A DNA stretch of 48,851 bases from Cellulomonas sp. (GTDB lineage: Bacteria; Actinomycetota; Actinomycetes; Actinomycetales; Cellulomonadaceae). Both the position numbers and the translations under genes were made by a program. The stretch lies in assembly GCA_012927595.1 (NCBI GenBank), contig JABBOW010000090.1, positions 1-48,851 of the forward strand. Reading direction: 5' to 3'. Positions within the stretch are counted from its first letter, which is position 1; the number at the start of each line of letters is the position of its first letter. Below are positions 7,357 through 15,574 of this stretch, piece by piece. A model generated the notes under the pieces. That model was not told the origin of the DNA. It saw nothing but the letters and a program-made list of their open reading frames with translations, and did not search any database.

Positions 7357-9758
7357 CTATTTCGGCCGGTGCTCTCGCCCAGCAATTGATCGTATACTTC
7401 GAGAAACGGTAGCAAACAAGCGTGATGCGAGTAGCACTCAACCGCTCGTGACCGGGCACGGCGACACATGACTGAAGCATCGTGGTCCAAGATGGAGATC
7501 GTTCGATCAGCGATTGCGCTCTCGACGTTAGGCCCTTGGCTGACCAACCATCCGGTGTCGCCGTGGACGACTGTCTCTCGCGTTCCGGCAGTGTCAGTGC
7601 TCACAACCGGGAGGCCGCTAGCCATGGCTTCGATTACGGAGATTCCCAGACCCTCCTCATAGGATGCCTGCAGGTAGACAGAGGCCCCTCGGTATAACGC
7701 CGGCAAGTTGTTCTGAGAATAATCGGAGCGAATATGGACGCGATCGGCCATTCCCAGTTCGGCAACAAGCTTCTTCAGCTCCGCAGGAGGCTCACCCCGG
7801 CCCGCCAAGACGAGAGCGGGCAATGAGGGTCGCTTCTTCACCATCAGGGCGTACGAACGAACGAGGCGATCTAAGCCCTTCCGCGGATCGTTCAGTCGAC
7901 AGACGGATAGCAGATAGCGAGCGGAGTCCCAACCCTCTGCGCGTGGAGCAAACAGTTCCGTATCTACGCCGGGCGGTGCTATGAATACGCGTGCCTGGCC
8001 TAGCGAGCGGGCGTATTCGCGCATTGCCTGGTTCAGCACAAGAACCACGTCGGCGTTTCTAAGAGCATACCGTTCCACAATTGTGACTAATCGCGTCATT
8101 CCCCCTCGCCACATAGCCATGGCAGCGCCAGCTACCGCCAATTGAGATGCCCTTTCCCAAGCGACGGTAGTTGCCACAAGCAAAACAACCGGGCGCCCAG
8201 ATCTCATTGCGGCAAATGCTAGTGCGGGGCCACCCGCTACTACCTGAACAATATCAAAGCGTCCCAACTCCCTGGAAAGTTCGATCCTTGGAATGTATCT
8301 CATTGGTTCAATCTCAACACCATTGGCGCCCACATGGGTGACCTGTGGATCCGACGGATCGGGGGCGAACAGCGTCCGACGAAACCACGTCGCCGCGACC
8401 GTCAGTCGGCGACTGTACGGGTCTGCGTGCGAGGTCGCCAGGTCGAAGACTTCGACCTCATAGCCAACTCTTTCCAATCCTAATACCAACCAGCGAGTTA
8501 GCGTCTGCACGCCACCGGCCGTATTGCAGCCCTGTGTGATGACGGCAACGGAGCACTTGTCGCCGGCCTGCTTGCGGCCGGTGCTGCTTGCCAGATCATC
8601 CAAAACCGATTCCACGGCAGATGTCGTCGTCAGTTCGTTCCGCCATTTAATGTACGCGCCGAGGGCGGCGTGTTTTAAGTTATCTCGTTGGTTCGATGAT
8701 CGCGTCGCGCGCATGTCAATCTCATCGGCCCATAACTGCGCATCAAAACCGGGCAACGCAACGCCGCCTCCGGTGTTGAGGGCCCGTGTCCATGGCGTCT
8801 GCTGTGAACACATCACGGGGCAGCCGGCCGACAGGCTCTCGGCAATTACGTGCCCAAAATTCTCCCCAAGTGTAGGGAATATGAAGCCGTCGTACTGGGC
8901 GAACGCTTCCTGGACCTGATCGGATCGCAGTAGTCCCCGATAGTTGACACGGACATTTTCTGGTGATTTATCCACAAGTCGCTGGCAACTGGCCCAGTAT
9001 TTCTTGTCTTCTATGGGACCATAGATATCAAAATCCAGCTCAGACGCGACGAGGTTGAGCGCCTGTAGCGCCAAGCGAAGGTTTTTGTTTTCGCAGATCC
9101 GGCTGATAGACACGAACCGGGGGCGTTGTTGACTCGCAGCAATCATCTGGCGCGGCTCGTCTCCATGGCTGTCGATCTGTATGACTGTCCGAGCCCACGG
9201 AAAAACTTGATGAATCTCAGCCTCTTCCATTTCGGTAGAAGCATGCCACACTGGATCGAGTCTACGAAGTAGAGGAGCCCAGACGCGTAGAAACATCTTC
9301 TTCTTCTTGGACTTGATCGAAAGCGCTCCTGGTGACAGTTCGCCTCGAGGGGCCAGAAGTATCTGCGAAGAATTTAGCAACCCAAACCAGTGAGCTACGA
9401 TTGGCAAGATTGTGAAGAACGGAGACCAGAGGCTATTGACATATATCAGGTCAACAGGGTTCCGGCGTATCCAACGGTGAAGTCGGATCCAATGTAGAGG
9501 ATGGCGTCGGTTCACGTAGTAGATTTGATGGTGCCCGCGACGTACAAATTTCCCTGAAAGCCCGGGATACGGCCGAGAGTCGCCTAGATCCCGGTCAGCG
9601 GTCACAAGTGTGACTTTCACCGAACCCGGAAGATGGTCGAGAATCTGCACCATTGACTTGATCGGCCCACCACCTTTGTAACCCGGAAGGAACGTGCCGG
9701 TGAATGCCAGAACCGTGCGAGGCTTGGGGCTGGCGGCGGCGTGCGTCGAATCGGTCAT
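7353..9758 (-). CDS. Double-domain glycosyltransferase (GT4-GT4 fusion)
   Basis: One 801-aa frame contains two complete GT-B glycosyltransferases. The first (about 15-385) shows TFLPGYKGGGPIKSMVQILD, LLAPRGELSPGALSIKSKKK and GENFGHVIAESLSAGCPVMC. The second (about 405-790) shows TQGCNTAGGVQTLTRWLVLG, PPGVDTELFAPR, CRLNDPRKGLDRLVRS and EEGLGISVIEAMASGLPVVS, the classic GT4 donor-binding motif with ExxxxxxE spacing. Both halves keep their E-x7-E regions, so both could be active, adding two successive sugars. The ATG at 9758 is chosen because it overlaps the upstream TGA as ATGA; an ATG at 9773 is also possible. The 3' end couples by ATGA to the GT2. GT4 enzymes are normally separate proteins of 350-420 aa. 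Confidence 0.88.
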   Translation of the reverse strand: MTDSTHAAASPKPRTVLAFTGTFLPGYKGGGPIKSMVQILDHLPGSVKVTLVTADRDLGDSRPYPGLSGKFVRRGHHQIYYVNRRHPLHWIRLHRWIRRNPVDLIYVNSLWSPFFTILPIVAHWFGLLNSSQILLAPRGELSPGALSIKSKKKKMFLRVWAPLLRRLDPVWHASTEMEEAEIHQVFPWARTVIQIDSHGDEPRQMIAASQQRPRFVSISRICENKNLRLALQALNLVASELDFDIYGPIEDKKYWASCQRLVDKSPENVRVNYRGLLRSDQVQEAFAQYDGFIFPTLGENFGHVIAESLSAGCPVMCSQQTPWTRALNTGGGVALPGFDAQLWADEIDMRATRSSNQRDNLKHAALGAYIKWRNELTTTSAVESVLDDLASSTGRKQAGDKCSVAVITQGCNTAGGVQTLTRWLVLGLERVGYEVEVFDLATSHADPYSRRLTVAATWFRRTLFAPDPSDPQVTHVGANGVEIEPMRYIPRIELSRELGRFDIVQVVAGGPALAFAAMRSGRPVVLLVATTVAWERASQLAVAGAAMAMWRGGMTRLVTIVERYALRNADVVLVLNQAMREYARSLGQARVFIAPPGVDTELFAPRAEGWDSARYLLSVCRLNDPRKGLDRLVRSYALMVKKRPSLPALVLAGRGEPPAELKKLVAELGMADRVHIRSDYSQNNLPALYRGASVYLQASYEEGLGISVIEAMASGLPVVSTDTAGTRETVVHGDTGWLVSQGPNVESAIADRTISILDHDASVMCRRARSRAVECYSHHACLLPFLEVYDQLLGESTGRNR

Positions 9759-10879
9759 CGGAGGCCCGCCCAAGATTTGTGGCGTCTTGCAGTTGACAGG
9801 ATAAAATTGACTGTGCGGCTAGACGTGTTTTTGATCAGATAGTCAGCCGGAGTGACCAACCCAACATCGTGCTCTTGGTGTCTGTTCGCCATCGCCCCCT
9901 TCACGGCGCGGACAACGTCATCCGCATCCAGGCCGGTCATGACGATGCCTCCCGTGTCTAGGGCCTCGGGGCGTTCAATCGAGTCGCGCAGCGTAATTGC
10001 CGGGAAGCCCATGATTGTCGACTCCTCGGCAATTGTCCCCGAGTCCGAGAGGACGCAGGCCGCGCCAAGTTGCAAGCGGTTGAAGTCATAGAAGCCGAAT
10101 GGCTGATGGAAGATGATCCCTTCCGGTGCGGTCCAACCCGGAAGCGCTTCGAGTCGCTCGCGTGTCCGGGGGTGGGTGGACACATACACCGGCAGGTTCC
10201 ATCTGGCGTGGACAGCCACAAGGCAGTCCAACAGCATCTGTAGGCGATCGGGGGAGTCGACGTTCTCTTCACGGTGCGCGCTGACGAGGAAGTACCTGCC
10301 CTCGGTGAGGTCTAGTTGGGCCAGCACGTTGGACGCCTCGATCCGCGGTCGGTAGAAGTCGAGCACCTCGCGCATGGGCGACCCAGTGAGCGAAATCCGA
10401 CGCGGGTGCAGGCCTTCGGCGAGCAGGTTGCGGCGAGCGTGCTCGGTGTAGACGAGGTTGAAGTCAGCCACATGGTCGATCATGCGCCGGTTGGTCTCCT
10501 CCGGGACATTCTCGTCGAAGCAGCGGTTCCCAGCCTCCATGTGGTAGACGGGAACGTGCATCCGTTTTGCCATGACCGCAGAGATCGCACTGTTCGTGTC
10601 GCCAAGGACCAGAAACACGTCTGGCTGTTCCAGCAGAAGGACTTCCTCAATCTTCCTAAGGGTGTCACCAAGAACCGCGCCGAGGCTGCTCGTGTCTACG
10701 CCGAGAACGCGGTCCGGTTTCCGCAGTCCCATCTCATCAAAGAAGACGCCGTTGAGCTGGTAGTCCCAGTTCTGTCCAGTGTGGACGAGGACATGCTCGA
10801 CGGTCTCGTCGAGCCGAGCCATCACGCGCGACAGCCGAATAATCTCTGGTCTGGTCCCCACTACCGTCATGACCTTCAT
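9755..10879 (-). CDS. UDP-sugar 2-epimerase, WecB/WbjD/WbvD-type
   Basis: This 374-aa protein is a non-hydrolysing UDP-N-acetylhexosamine 2-epimerase, inverting C2 by an anti-elimination/re-addition mechanism. The family signature is intact: GTRPE at 8-12, Asp94 in LGDTNS, Glu115 in YHMEAGNRCF, the PEETNRRMIDH block, SAHREENVDSPDRL and LSDSGTIAEES. The adjacent genes encode a CapE-type dehydratase and an RmlD-like reductase. The natural role is therefore the last step of a UDP-2-acetamido-2,6-dideoxy-L-hexose pathway rather than ManNAc synthesis. Length equals that of FnlC/WbjD proteins. It starts within an ATGA overlapping a 45-codon frame upstream and ends in an ATGA with the next gene. Confidence 0.9.
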   Translation of the reverse strand: MKVMTVVGTRPEIIRLSRVMARLDETVEHVLVHTGQNWDYQLNGVFFDEMGLRKPDRVLGVDTSSLGAVLGDTLRKIEEVLLLEQPDVFLVLGDTNSAISAVMAKRMHVPVYHMEAGNRCFDENVPEETNRRMIDHVADFNLVYTEHARRNLLAEGLHPRRISLTGSPMREVLDFYRPRIEASNVLAQLDLTEGRYFLVSAHREENVDSPDRLQMLLDCLVAVHARWNLPVYVSTHPRTRERLEALPGWTAPEGIIFHQPFGFYDFNRLQLGAACVLSDSGTIAEESTIMGFPAITLRDSIERPEALDTGGIVMTGLDADDVVRAVKGAMANRHQEHDVGLVTPADYLIKNTSSRTVNFILSTARRHKSWAGLR

Positions 10880-11013
10880 GTGCGCGCCCCTGACGTGCCT
10901 GAAATATTGTCATCTACCGACAGAGCAACCGCCGCGCAAGGGAGCGACTGCGTGGTAGCAGTTTTGGTCTGGACGAGGCGACGAGCAAGGGGAATCTGAG
11001 CAGCTACCTTCAT
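10876..11013 (-). CDS. Possible 45-aa small ORF coupled to the 2-epimerase gene
   Basis: In the 171-bp gap between the RmlD-like gene and the epimerase gene, an ATG at 11013 opens a 45-codon frame. It is preceded by GGAG six bases upstream. Its TGA overlaps the epimerase ATG (ATGA). The peptide begins MKVAAQIPLARRLVQTKTAT and has no recognised domain or membrane segment. Spacing, ribosome-binding site and overlap copy the pattern of the real genes here. It could be a leader that couples translation, or simply a chance frame. Confidence 0.35.
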   Translation of the reverse strand: MKVAAQIPLARRLVQTKTATTQSLPCAAVALSVDDNISGTSGART

Positions 11014-11050
11014 GTCGCTTCTCCAAGTGCTCTAGACGATGGCATCGAAC

Positions 11051-11938
11051 TTACCTAGCCGTGAACCCGCGGACAGTTGCCGAGCGACGCATAGCCGCCA
11101 CCATTTCCGGCCACGGTGGTGGACTGTAGCCGGTCTCAGCGAAGAAGGCCGCTGCCGACAAAGACCTGTCGCAGGCTACCTCATCAGAAGGGACGATGTC
11201 GCCCGGCCAGTGGTATTCTTTCGCGATCGTCGACAGGAGCTCGAACTTTGAGATCGGATCTGAGGCAACGTGAAATAATCCTTTCAGGTGGGTCCTCGGA
11301 AAAACAACGAACATCAGAATCCGAGCCAGCTCGTAGGTAGTGACGCCCGTGTAGATCGCCTTCGTATATCCGTGGACGGACCCTGATTCAGACAGGAACC
11401 AATCGACAAGTGATTTGCTGCTCTTCAGCTCATGGCCGATGATCGATGTACGCAGTGTGAGCGCGTGCGGTCCGACGACCTCGCCTAAGAGCTTGGACTG
11501 CCCGTAAAAGTCGACCGGGTCAGGAATGTCGCCTTCGGTGTAATTGCCCTTATGCCCGGAGAAGACGCAATCTGTGCTGATATGAATCAGTCGCACGTTG
11601 AGTTGGTTGCATTCCTGCGCGAGCAAGTGCGGCAGCAATGCGTTCAGTGCGATGGTATTAGCTCGGTCTGCAACTCCAGGATCTTGCTTGATTATGCCGA
11701 TACAATTGACTACGATGTCAGGCCTGATACGTCCGATAACTCCGCGAATCGCTTGAAAGTCACGGGCGTCCACATCGGAGGAGACTCGCGAGAGGATCCG
11801 CTGTGGGAACGTGCTGGACAGTAGTTCGACGCGTCGAGCCGTTCCAAATGCGTCGAGTTCTGTAGATTTACCAAATTCTTGCATGAGCACGTGGCCGAGC
11901 ATTCCTGTGACGCCTAGGACTAGGACCCTCGGTTTCAT
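11051..11938 (-). CDS. RmlD-like NAD(P)-dependent reductase (WbvR-type)
   Basis: This 295-aa extended SDR belongs to the RmlD family. It has the nucleotide motif GVTGMLG at 9-15, the conserved VVNCIGIIKQ, HISTDCVFSG, and the catalytic YGQSK (Tyr145, Lys149). Between the CapE-like dehydratase and a C2-epimerase it should reduce the 4-keto intermediate UDP-2-acetamido-2,6-dideoxy-L-lyxo-hexulose. The enzyme for the L-FucNAc branch (FnlB/CapF/WbjC) is about 370 aa with a C-terminal cupin domain. This protein lacks that domain and instead has the size of WbvR, the RmlD homologue of the L-RhaNAc/L-QuiNAc branch. The ATG at 11938 overlaps the upstream stop as ATGA. Confidence 0.85.
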   Translation of the reverse strand: MKPRVLVLGVTGMLGHVLMQEFGKSTELDAFGTARRVELLSSTFPQRILSRVSSDVDARDFQAIRGVIGRIRPDIVVNCIGIIKQDPGVADRANTIALNALLPHLLAQECNQLNVRLIHISTDCVFSGHKGNYTEGDIPDPVDFYGQSKLLGEVVGPHALTLRTSIIGHELKSSKSLVDWFLSESGSVHGYTKAIYTGVTTYELARILMFVVFPRTHLKGLFHVASDPISKFELLSTIAKEYHWPGDIVPSDEVACDRSLSAAAFFAETGYSPPPWPEMVAAMRRSATVRGFTAR

Positions 11939-12969
11939 GACTTCGTCACGTGTGTTCGCGCAGCGTGAGAAAACTCTGGAAGGCTTCTCAGGAGCGTCTC
12001 AACCTGTGCAACGTTCAGTCGTTCGGTGTTGTGAGAAGTGTAGTCCAGCAGCTCCGGCAGTCGCTCAGTACCTTTGTCGAAGTACAGGCCATAGTCGAGT
12101 GAGCGCGTATCGAGTGGAACCCGGAAATAGTCCCCCTCGTCATCGGCTCTTGCGACTTCTTCACGACTGAGCAGAGTCTCATAAAGCTTCTCGCCGTGCC
12201 GGGTACCGATTGTCCGCAACTCTGGCCGTGCGCCTAACAGATTGCCAACTGCAATCGCCAGATCGTGCACGGTAGACGCCGGGACTTTGCGAACGAACAG
12301 ATCCCCCGGAGAAGCGTGCAAGAAAGCATGTTCCACCAGATCGACAGATTGTGAGAGCGACATCAAGAATCGTGTCATGTTTGGATCGGTGATCGTGAGA
12401 GGCAGTCCGGCTTTGATCTGTTCTGCAAACAATGGAATGACCGAGCCTCGTGAATACAAGACGTTCCCGTAACGAACGATCGAGACAACTGTTGGCGACT
12501 TGGGGTGATTGCGGACGAAAGCCTGCGCCGACTTCTCCATCAAGGCTTTGGTCATGCCCATGGCGTTGATTGGGTAGACCGCCTTGTCCGTGCTGAGGCA
12601 GACAACTGATCGAACGCCGGCTGCAGCCCCTGCTGTGATGACATTCGCACTGCCATTGACATTTGTAAGTACAGCTTGCGCGGGAAAGAACTCGCATGAC
12701 GGAACTTGCTTGAGCGCCGCTGCGTGAAAGATGAAGTCAGAACCGAGGGCGGATTCGATAACCGTGCTATAGTCGCGTACATCTCCTAAGTAGAAGCGGG
12801 CTCTCTGATCGCCGAGCGACCGGCGGAGGTCATCTTGCTTTGTTTCGTCACGGCTGAGGATCCGGACCTCGGCAACGTCTTGCGCAAGAAGACGCCGCAC
12901 CATCGTCGAGCCAAAGGAACCAGTCCCCCCGGTGATGAGAATTGTGGCACCACTCATACTATCAGGCAT
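11935..12969 (-). CDS. CapE/FnlA/WbjB-type UDP-GlcNAc 4,6-dehydratase (5-inverting)
   Basis: This 344-aa soluble SDR converts UDP-GlcNAc to 4-keto-6-deoxy sugars of L-configuration by dehydration and C5 epimerisation. Seen: GGTGSFG (14-20) for NAD(P); HAAALKQVPSCEFFP; STDK (126-129); and Met137-xxx-Lys141 (MGMTK) replacing the usual Tyr-xxx-Lys, as in the FlaA1/CapE group. RYGNVLYSRGSVIPLF and GEKLYETLLSREE are also typical. The C-terminal ~60 residues match the extra segment of CapE/WbjB. The start at 12969 has AAGGAT seven bases upstream; an ATG at 12957 is less likely. It begins the three-gene cassette for a UDP-L-aminosugar. Confidence 0.9.
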   Translation of the reverse strand: MPDSMSGATILITGGTGSFGSTMVRRLLAQDVAEVRILSRDETKQDDLRRSLGDQRARFYLGDVRDYSTVIESALGSDFIFHAAALKQVPSCEFFPAQAVLTNVNGSANVITAGAAAGVRSVVCLSTDKAVYPINAMGMTKALMEKSAQAFVRNHPKSPTVVSIVRYGNVLYSRGSVIPLFAEQIKAGLPLTITDPNMTRFLMSLSQSVDLVEHAFLHASPGDLFVRKVPASTVHDLAIAVGNLLGARPELRTIGTRHGEKLYETLLSREEVARADDEGDYFRVPLDTRSLDYGLYFDKGTERLPELLDYTSHNTERLNVAQVETLLRSLPEFSHAARTHVTKS

Positions 12970-13256
12970 TGTAGATCCTTAATGTTGCTCTCTAGGAGTA
13001 GATCGTCGGGTTTGTGAACGATAGATCGAGCACGTCGCTGCTCCATCGTGTTGCGCCTGTAGTGCATCCCTAACGATTAATCTGCGATGCACGGGGAGAC
13101 CGTGCGATCGCGGCGTTGCCGGGCGCCTCAGCGAGTTAGATGAATCCGATCCGGTGAGGTTCGCCGACTTTACGCATTGCAGTTCGAACCGACTTGGCCG
13201 GCGTCTGTTGCCGCGCACGGACTCAATTTGCGCATTCGCCTGTGGCGACCCGCCGC
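12970..13256. other. Intergenic gap inside the operon
   Basis: This 287-bp space separates the CapE-type gene from the SDR gene upstream and is the largest gap within the operon. I find no convincing gene. It may hold a second promoter for the dehydratase-reductase-epimerase cassette. An AT-richer patch (around 13070-13085 on the minus strand) could contribute, but no clear -35/-10 pair can be assigned. Confidence 0.3.
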
Positions 13257-14225
13257 TCACGCGCGTTCGTCTCTCGTTAGCGAGCGCGAAGCCAGCTGTA
13301 ATCCGAGTTCACGCCACATGTCGTGGCCAGCTGGTGGGCTCCAGCCTGTTTCGGTCAGCCAGCTGAGAGCCTGCGACTGTCCAAACCACAACATCTCCAG
13401 ACGACGAGCGTTGGCCGCCAGGCGCGGCTCGGCTTTGCCAGCGGCGGTGAACACCGCTACCATTGCCTTTGCCATTGCGCGCGGAATCTCTATCGGTTCG
13501 CGGCCACCGAGCAATCTCAGTAGGCTAGATGTTGTCATGCCTTCAGAAGGGTGCGAGACAATAATTGGTGGTTGCGATTCGGTAGTCGCTAAGAATGCGA
13601 TCGCATCCGCAACATTCGCAAGAAGTGCTTGAGGGCTAGGAGAATTACCGGGGCTCGCAACGCTTGAAATAGGTGACCGAGCGATCCGTGCTGTCATCTG
13701 GGAGACCTTGCGACTCAGTGCGTGCACGCTCGGCGGCCTGTAGACGACCGCTGCAGGTGCCGCAAGCTCCATAACGAGAAGCTCACCGAGTGCTTTCGAC
13801 CGCGAATACGCAGAGAATGTGGCGGTGCGTACCGACTGATCGAGTTCAGGAATAGTTCCCTGGACAACGGCACTGCTCACGTGCACGAATCTCGGGACCG
13901 CCGCCAATCGGACGGCTTTGGCCAACACGGCTGGAAGCAGCGCGTTTGCCGCGACAAGCGACGCTTCGTTGCGATCTGAGGCGTTAGGGTTGCCAGCCGC
14001 GTTGATAACGGCGTCAGCTCCGAGAAGTTCTTGAGCAATATCGACGACGCACGCGTCATAACTCACCAGCGCTTCGCGAACATGGCTCGATCCTGCAACT
14101 AGCAGTCGCGGCGCGTGCAGTTTCTTCACTATGGCACCGCGGTTTCGCAATTGATCAACTGACGCGCGCCCCACAAATCCGTCTGCACCGACTACGACGA
14201 TTGTCAGATTCTTGGACGCCTTCAT
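13257..14225 (-). CDS. NAD-dependent epimerase/reductase (extended SDR)
   Basis: This 322-aa SDR has the Rossmann motif GADGFVG (13-19), a conserved NAAGNP, HVSSAVVQG and the catalytic YSRSK. In polysaccharide loci such SDRs next to an initiating transferase and a FlaA1/WbpM-like dehydratase usually reduce UDP-4-keto-6-deoxy-GlcNAc to UDP-QuiNAc or UDP-FucNAc, as in WbpV/WreQ. That role is inferred from context only. The C-terminal region (FTAAGKAEPRLAANARRLEM) is like the SDRs that sit beside polysaccharide initiation enzymes. The start overlaps the preceding stop as ATGA (14225-14222). Confidence 0.82.
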   Translation of the reverse strand: MKASKNLTIVVVGADGFVGRASVDQLRNRGAIVKKLHAPRLLVAGSSHVREALVSYDACVVDIAQELLGADAVINAAGNPNASDRNEASLVAANALLPAVLAKAVRLAAVPRFVHVSSAVVQGTIPELDQSVRTATFSAYSRSKALGELLVMELAAPAAVVYRPPSVHALSRKVSQMTARIARSPISSVASPGNSPSPQALLANVADAIAFLATTESQPPIIVSHPSEGMTTSSLLRLLGGREPIEIPRAMAKAMVAVFTAAGKAEPRLAANARRLEMLWFGQSQALSWLTETGWSPPAGHDMWRELGLQLASRSLTRDERA

Positions 14226-15478
14226 GTTCCACCCCGTACAGCAGTTTGCAGAAGATCGTTGAGGGCAGCTGCGCCGGACGCCTCACTGAGGTGATCAAGG
14301 TAGTACCGACGTCCGCGGTCACCGTAAGCTTGCCATTGCTCAGAGGGCATCGCAGCGGCACGCTGGATAGCCTCCGCCAATTCGACCGCCGAGCCAGGCG
14401 TGGTGGTGAGGCCTGCGCCGGAATCACGGATGACGTCGCTTGCGTCACCGGCAACCGCGCAGATGATGGGCCGACCGGCGGCCATAGTAGCTTGGATCTT
14501 GCTGGGCATCGTTGTGCGAAAGATCGGTAGGTCTTTGAGGCTGATGATCTGCGCGTCGCCGAGGGAGAGCACGCTGGCCATTCGCTCCACAGGCTGATGT
14601 CCGATGAAGCGGATGTTCTCCAACCGCGCCTTGGACGACCTGGCCCTGAGCGCCGGTTCAGATACTCCGCCACCGACCAGGATGAAACCAATATCATCGC
14701 GATCCCGAAGAATTGTCGCCGCATCAATCAACACTTCTAGGGACTGCAATTCTCCCATCGCCCCGGCATACATGACGTTGAATGGTCGACCGAGGCCAAA
14801 TTCTGCGGTGATCTCCGCGCTGGGGGTTGCCGGCCGGAAGTGTCGCTCATCTGCCCAGTCGGGAATCACCGAGATCTTGCGCGGTTCGACCCCGCGACCA
14901 GCGATGAGGTCTACCATGCCGGGTGAGGTCACCGCAATTGAGGCGGCTTGGTGATAGACGCGGTCGCAGAAGCGATGAAGCAGGGCTTCGACCTGACGAT
15001 GCTGACCTTCGGCCAAGAACCCACTGGCAATTACCGTTTGCGGCCAGAGATCTTGAACATGGACGACGTACGGTGTGCCGCGGAGAGCGCGTAGTGCCAT
15101 CGCAGGAATTGCTGCGGTCGCGGGTGTCGAGTGAACAAGCGTGGCTTGCGGCTTCCCGAGACGCGTTACGGCTATGGCGCTGGCGCTTGCGGCGAAGCTG
15201 AGATAGTTCGCGGCACGCCGTCGAGGGTTTGCGTCGTGGTTTACGTAGAGAGGTGCCCGGTGCACGGTAACCCCCTGTAGTTGTTCGCGTTGGTAACGTC
15301 GGACCCGATAGCCAGGATATAGACGTCCGTCGGGGTAGTTGGGGAAGCCGGTCACCACATCGACAACATTGCCTAGTTGCGTGAGCGCTCTTGCGATGGT
15401 GCCTGGCATGATCGCCGAGCCCTGCTCCGGGTCGTACCACTGCGTAATCATGGCGATTCGCATATCAGTCGTTGCCAC
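14222..15478 (-). CDS. Glycosyltransferase family 4, WbuB-like
   Basis: This 418-aa GT-B enzyme opens with MRIAMITQWYDPEQGSA. It contains VVDVVTGFPNYPDGRLYPGY, VHVQDLWPQTVIASGFL and VIPDWADERHFRP, the signature of the WbuB group, in which characterised members transfer L-FucNAc to the lipid-linked first sugar. Since the same operon encodes a UDP-L-aminosugar cassette, transfer of that L-sugar is the likely job. The canonical GT4 EAM block is altered (IQATMAAGRPIICAVAGDAS), as is common in this group. The start is GTG at 15478 or ATG at 15463 five codons later; the latter begins nearer the conserved sequence. About 95 bp separate it from the formyltransferase gene. Confidence 0.88.
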   Translation of the reverse strand: MATTDMRIAMITQWYDPEQGSAIMPGTIARALTQLGNVVDVVTGFPNYPDGRLYPGYRVRRYQREQLQGVTVHRAPLYVNHDANPRRRAANYLSFAASASAIAVTRLGKPQATLVHSTPATAAIPAMALRALRGTPYVVHVQDLWPQTVIASGFLAEGQHRQVEALLHRFCDRVYHQAASIAVTSPGMVDLIAGRGVEPRKISVIPDWADERHFRPATPSAEITAEFGLGRPFNVMYAGAMGELQSLEVLIDAATILRDRDDIGFILVGGGVSEPALRARSSKARLENIRFIGHQPVERMASVLSLGDAQIISLKDLPIFRTTMPSKIQATMAAGRPIICAVAGDASDVIRDSGAGLTTTPGSAVELAEAIQRAAAMPSEQWQAYGDRGRRYYLDHLSEASGAAALNDLLQTAVRGGT

Positions 15479-15574
15479 CCACCGGTCTCCGCGTCCTGTC
15501 TTCTGCTCTCGCTGCGAGTTCAGGACGACATGTGACGAGGGGCCGCATTCGTACGTGGATGTGGCCCAAGGTTC

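Noticed and set aside
14155-14727. 190-codon minus-strand frame overlapping the GT4/SDR junction
   Set aside because: Alternative frame of the GT4 gene; Ser/Arg/Pro-rich without motifs.
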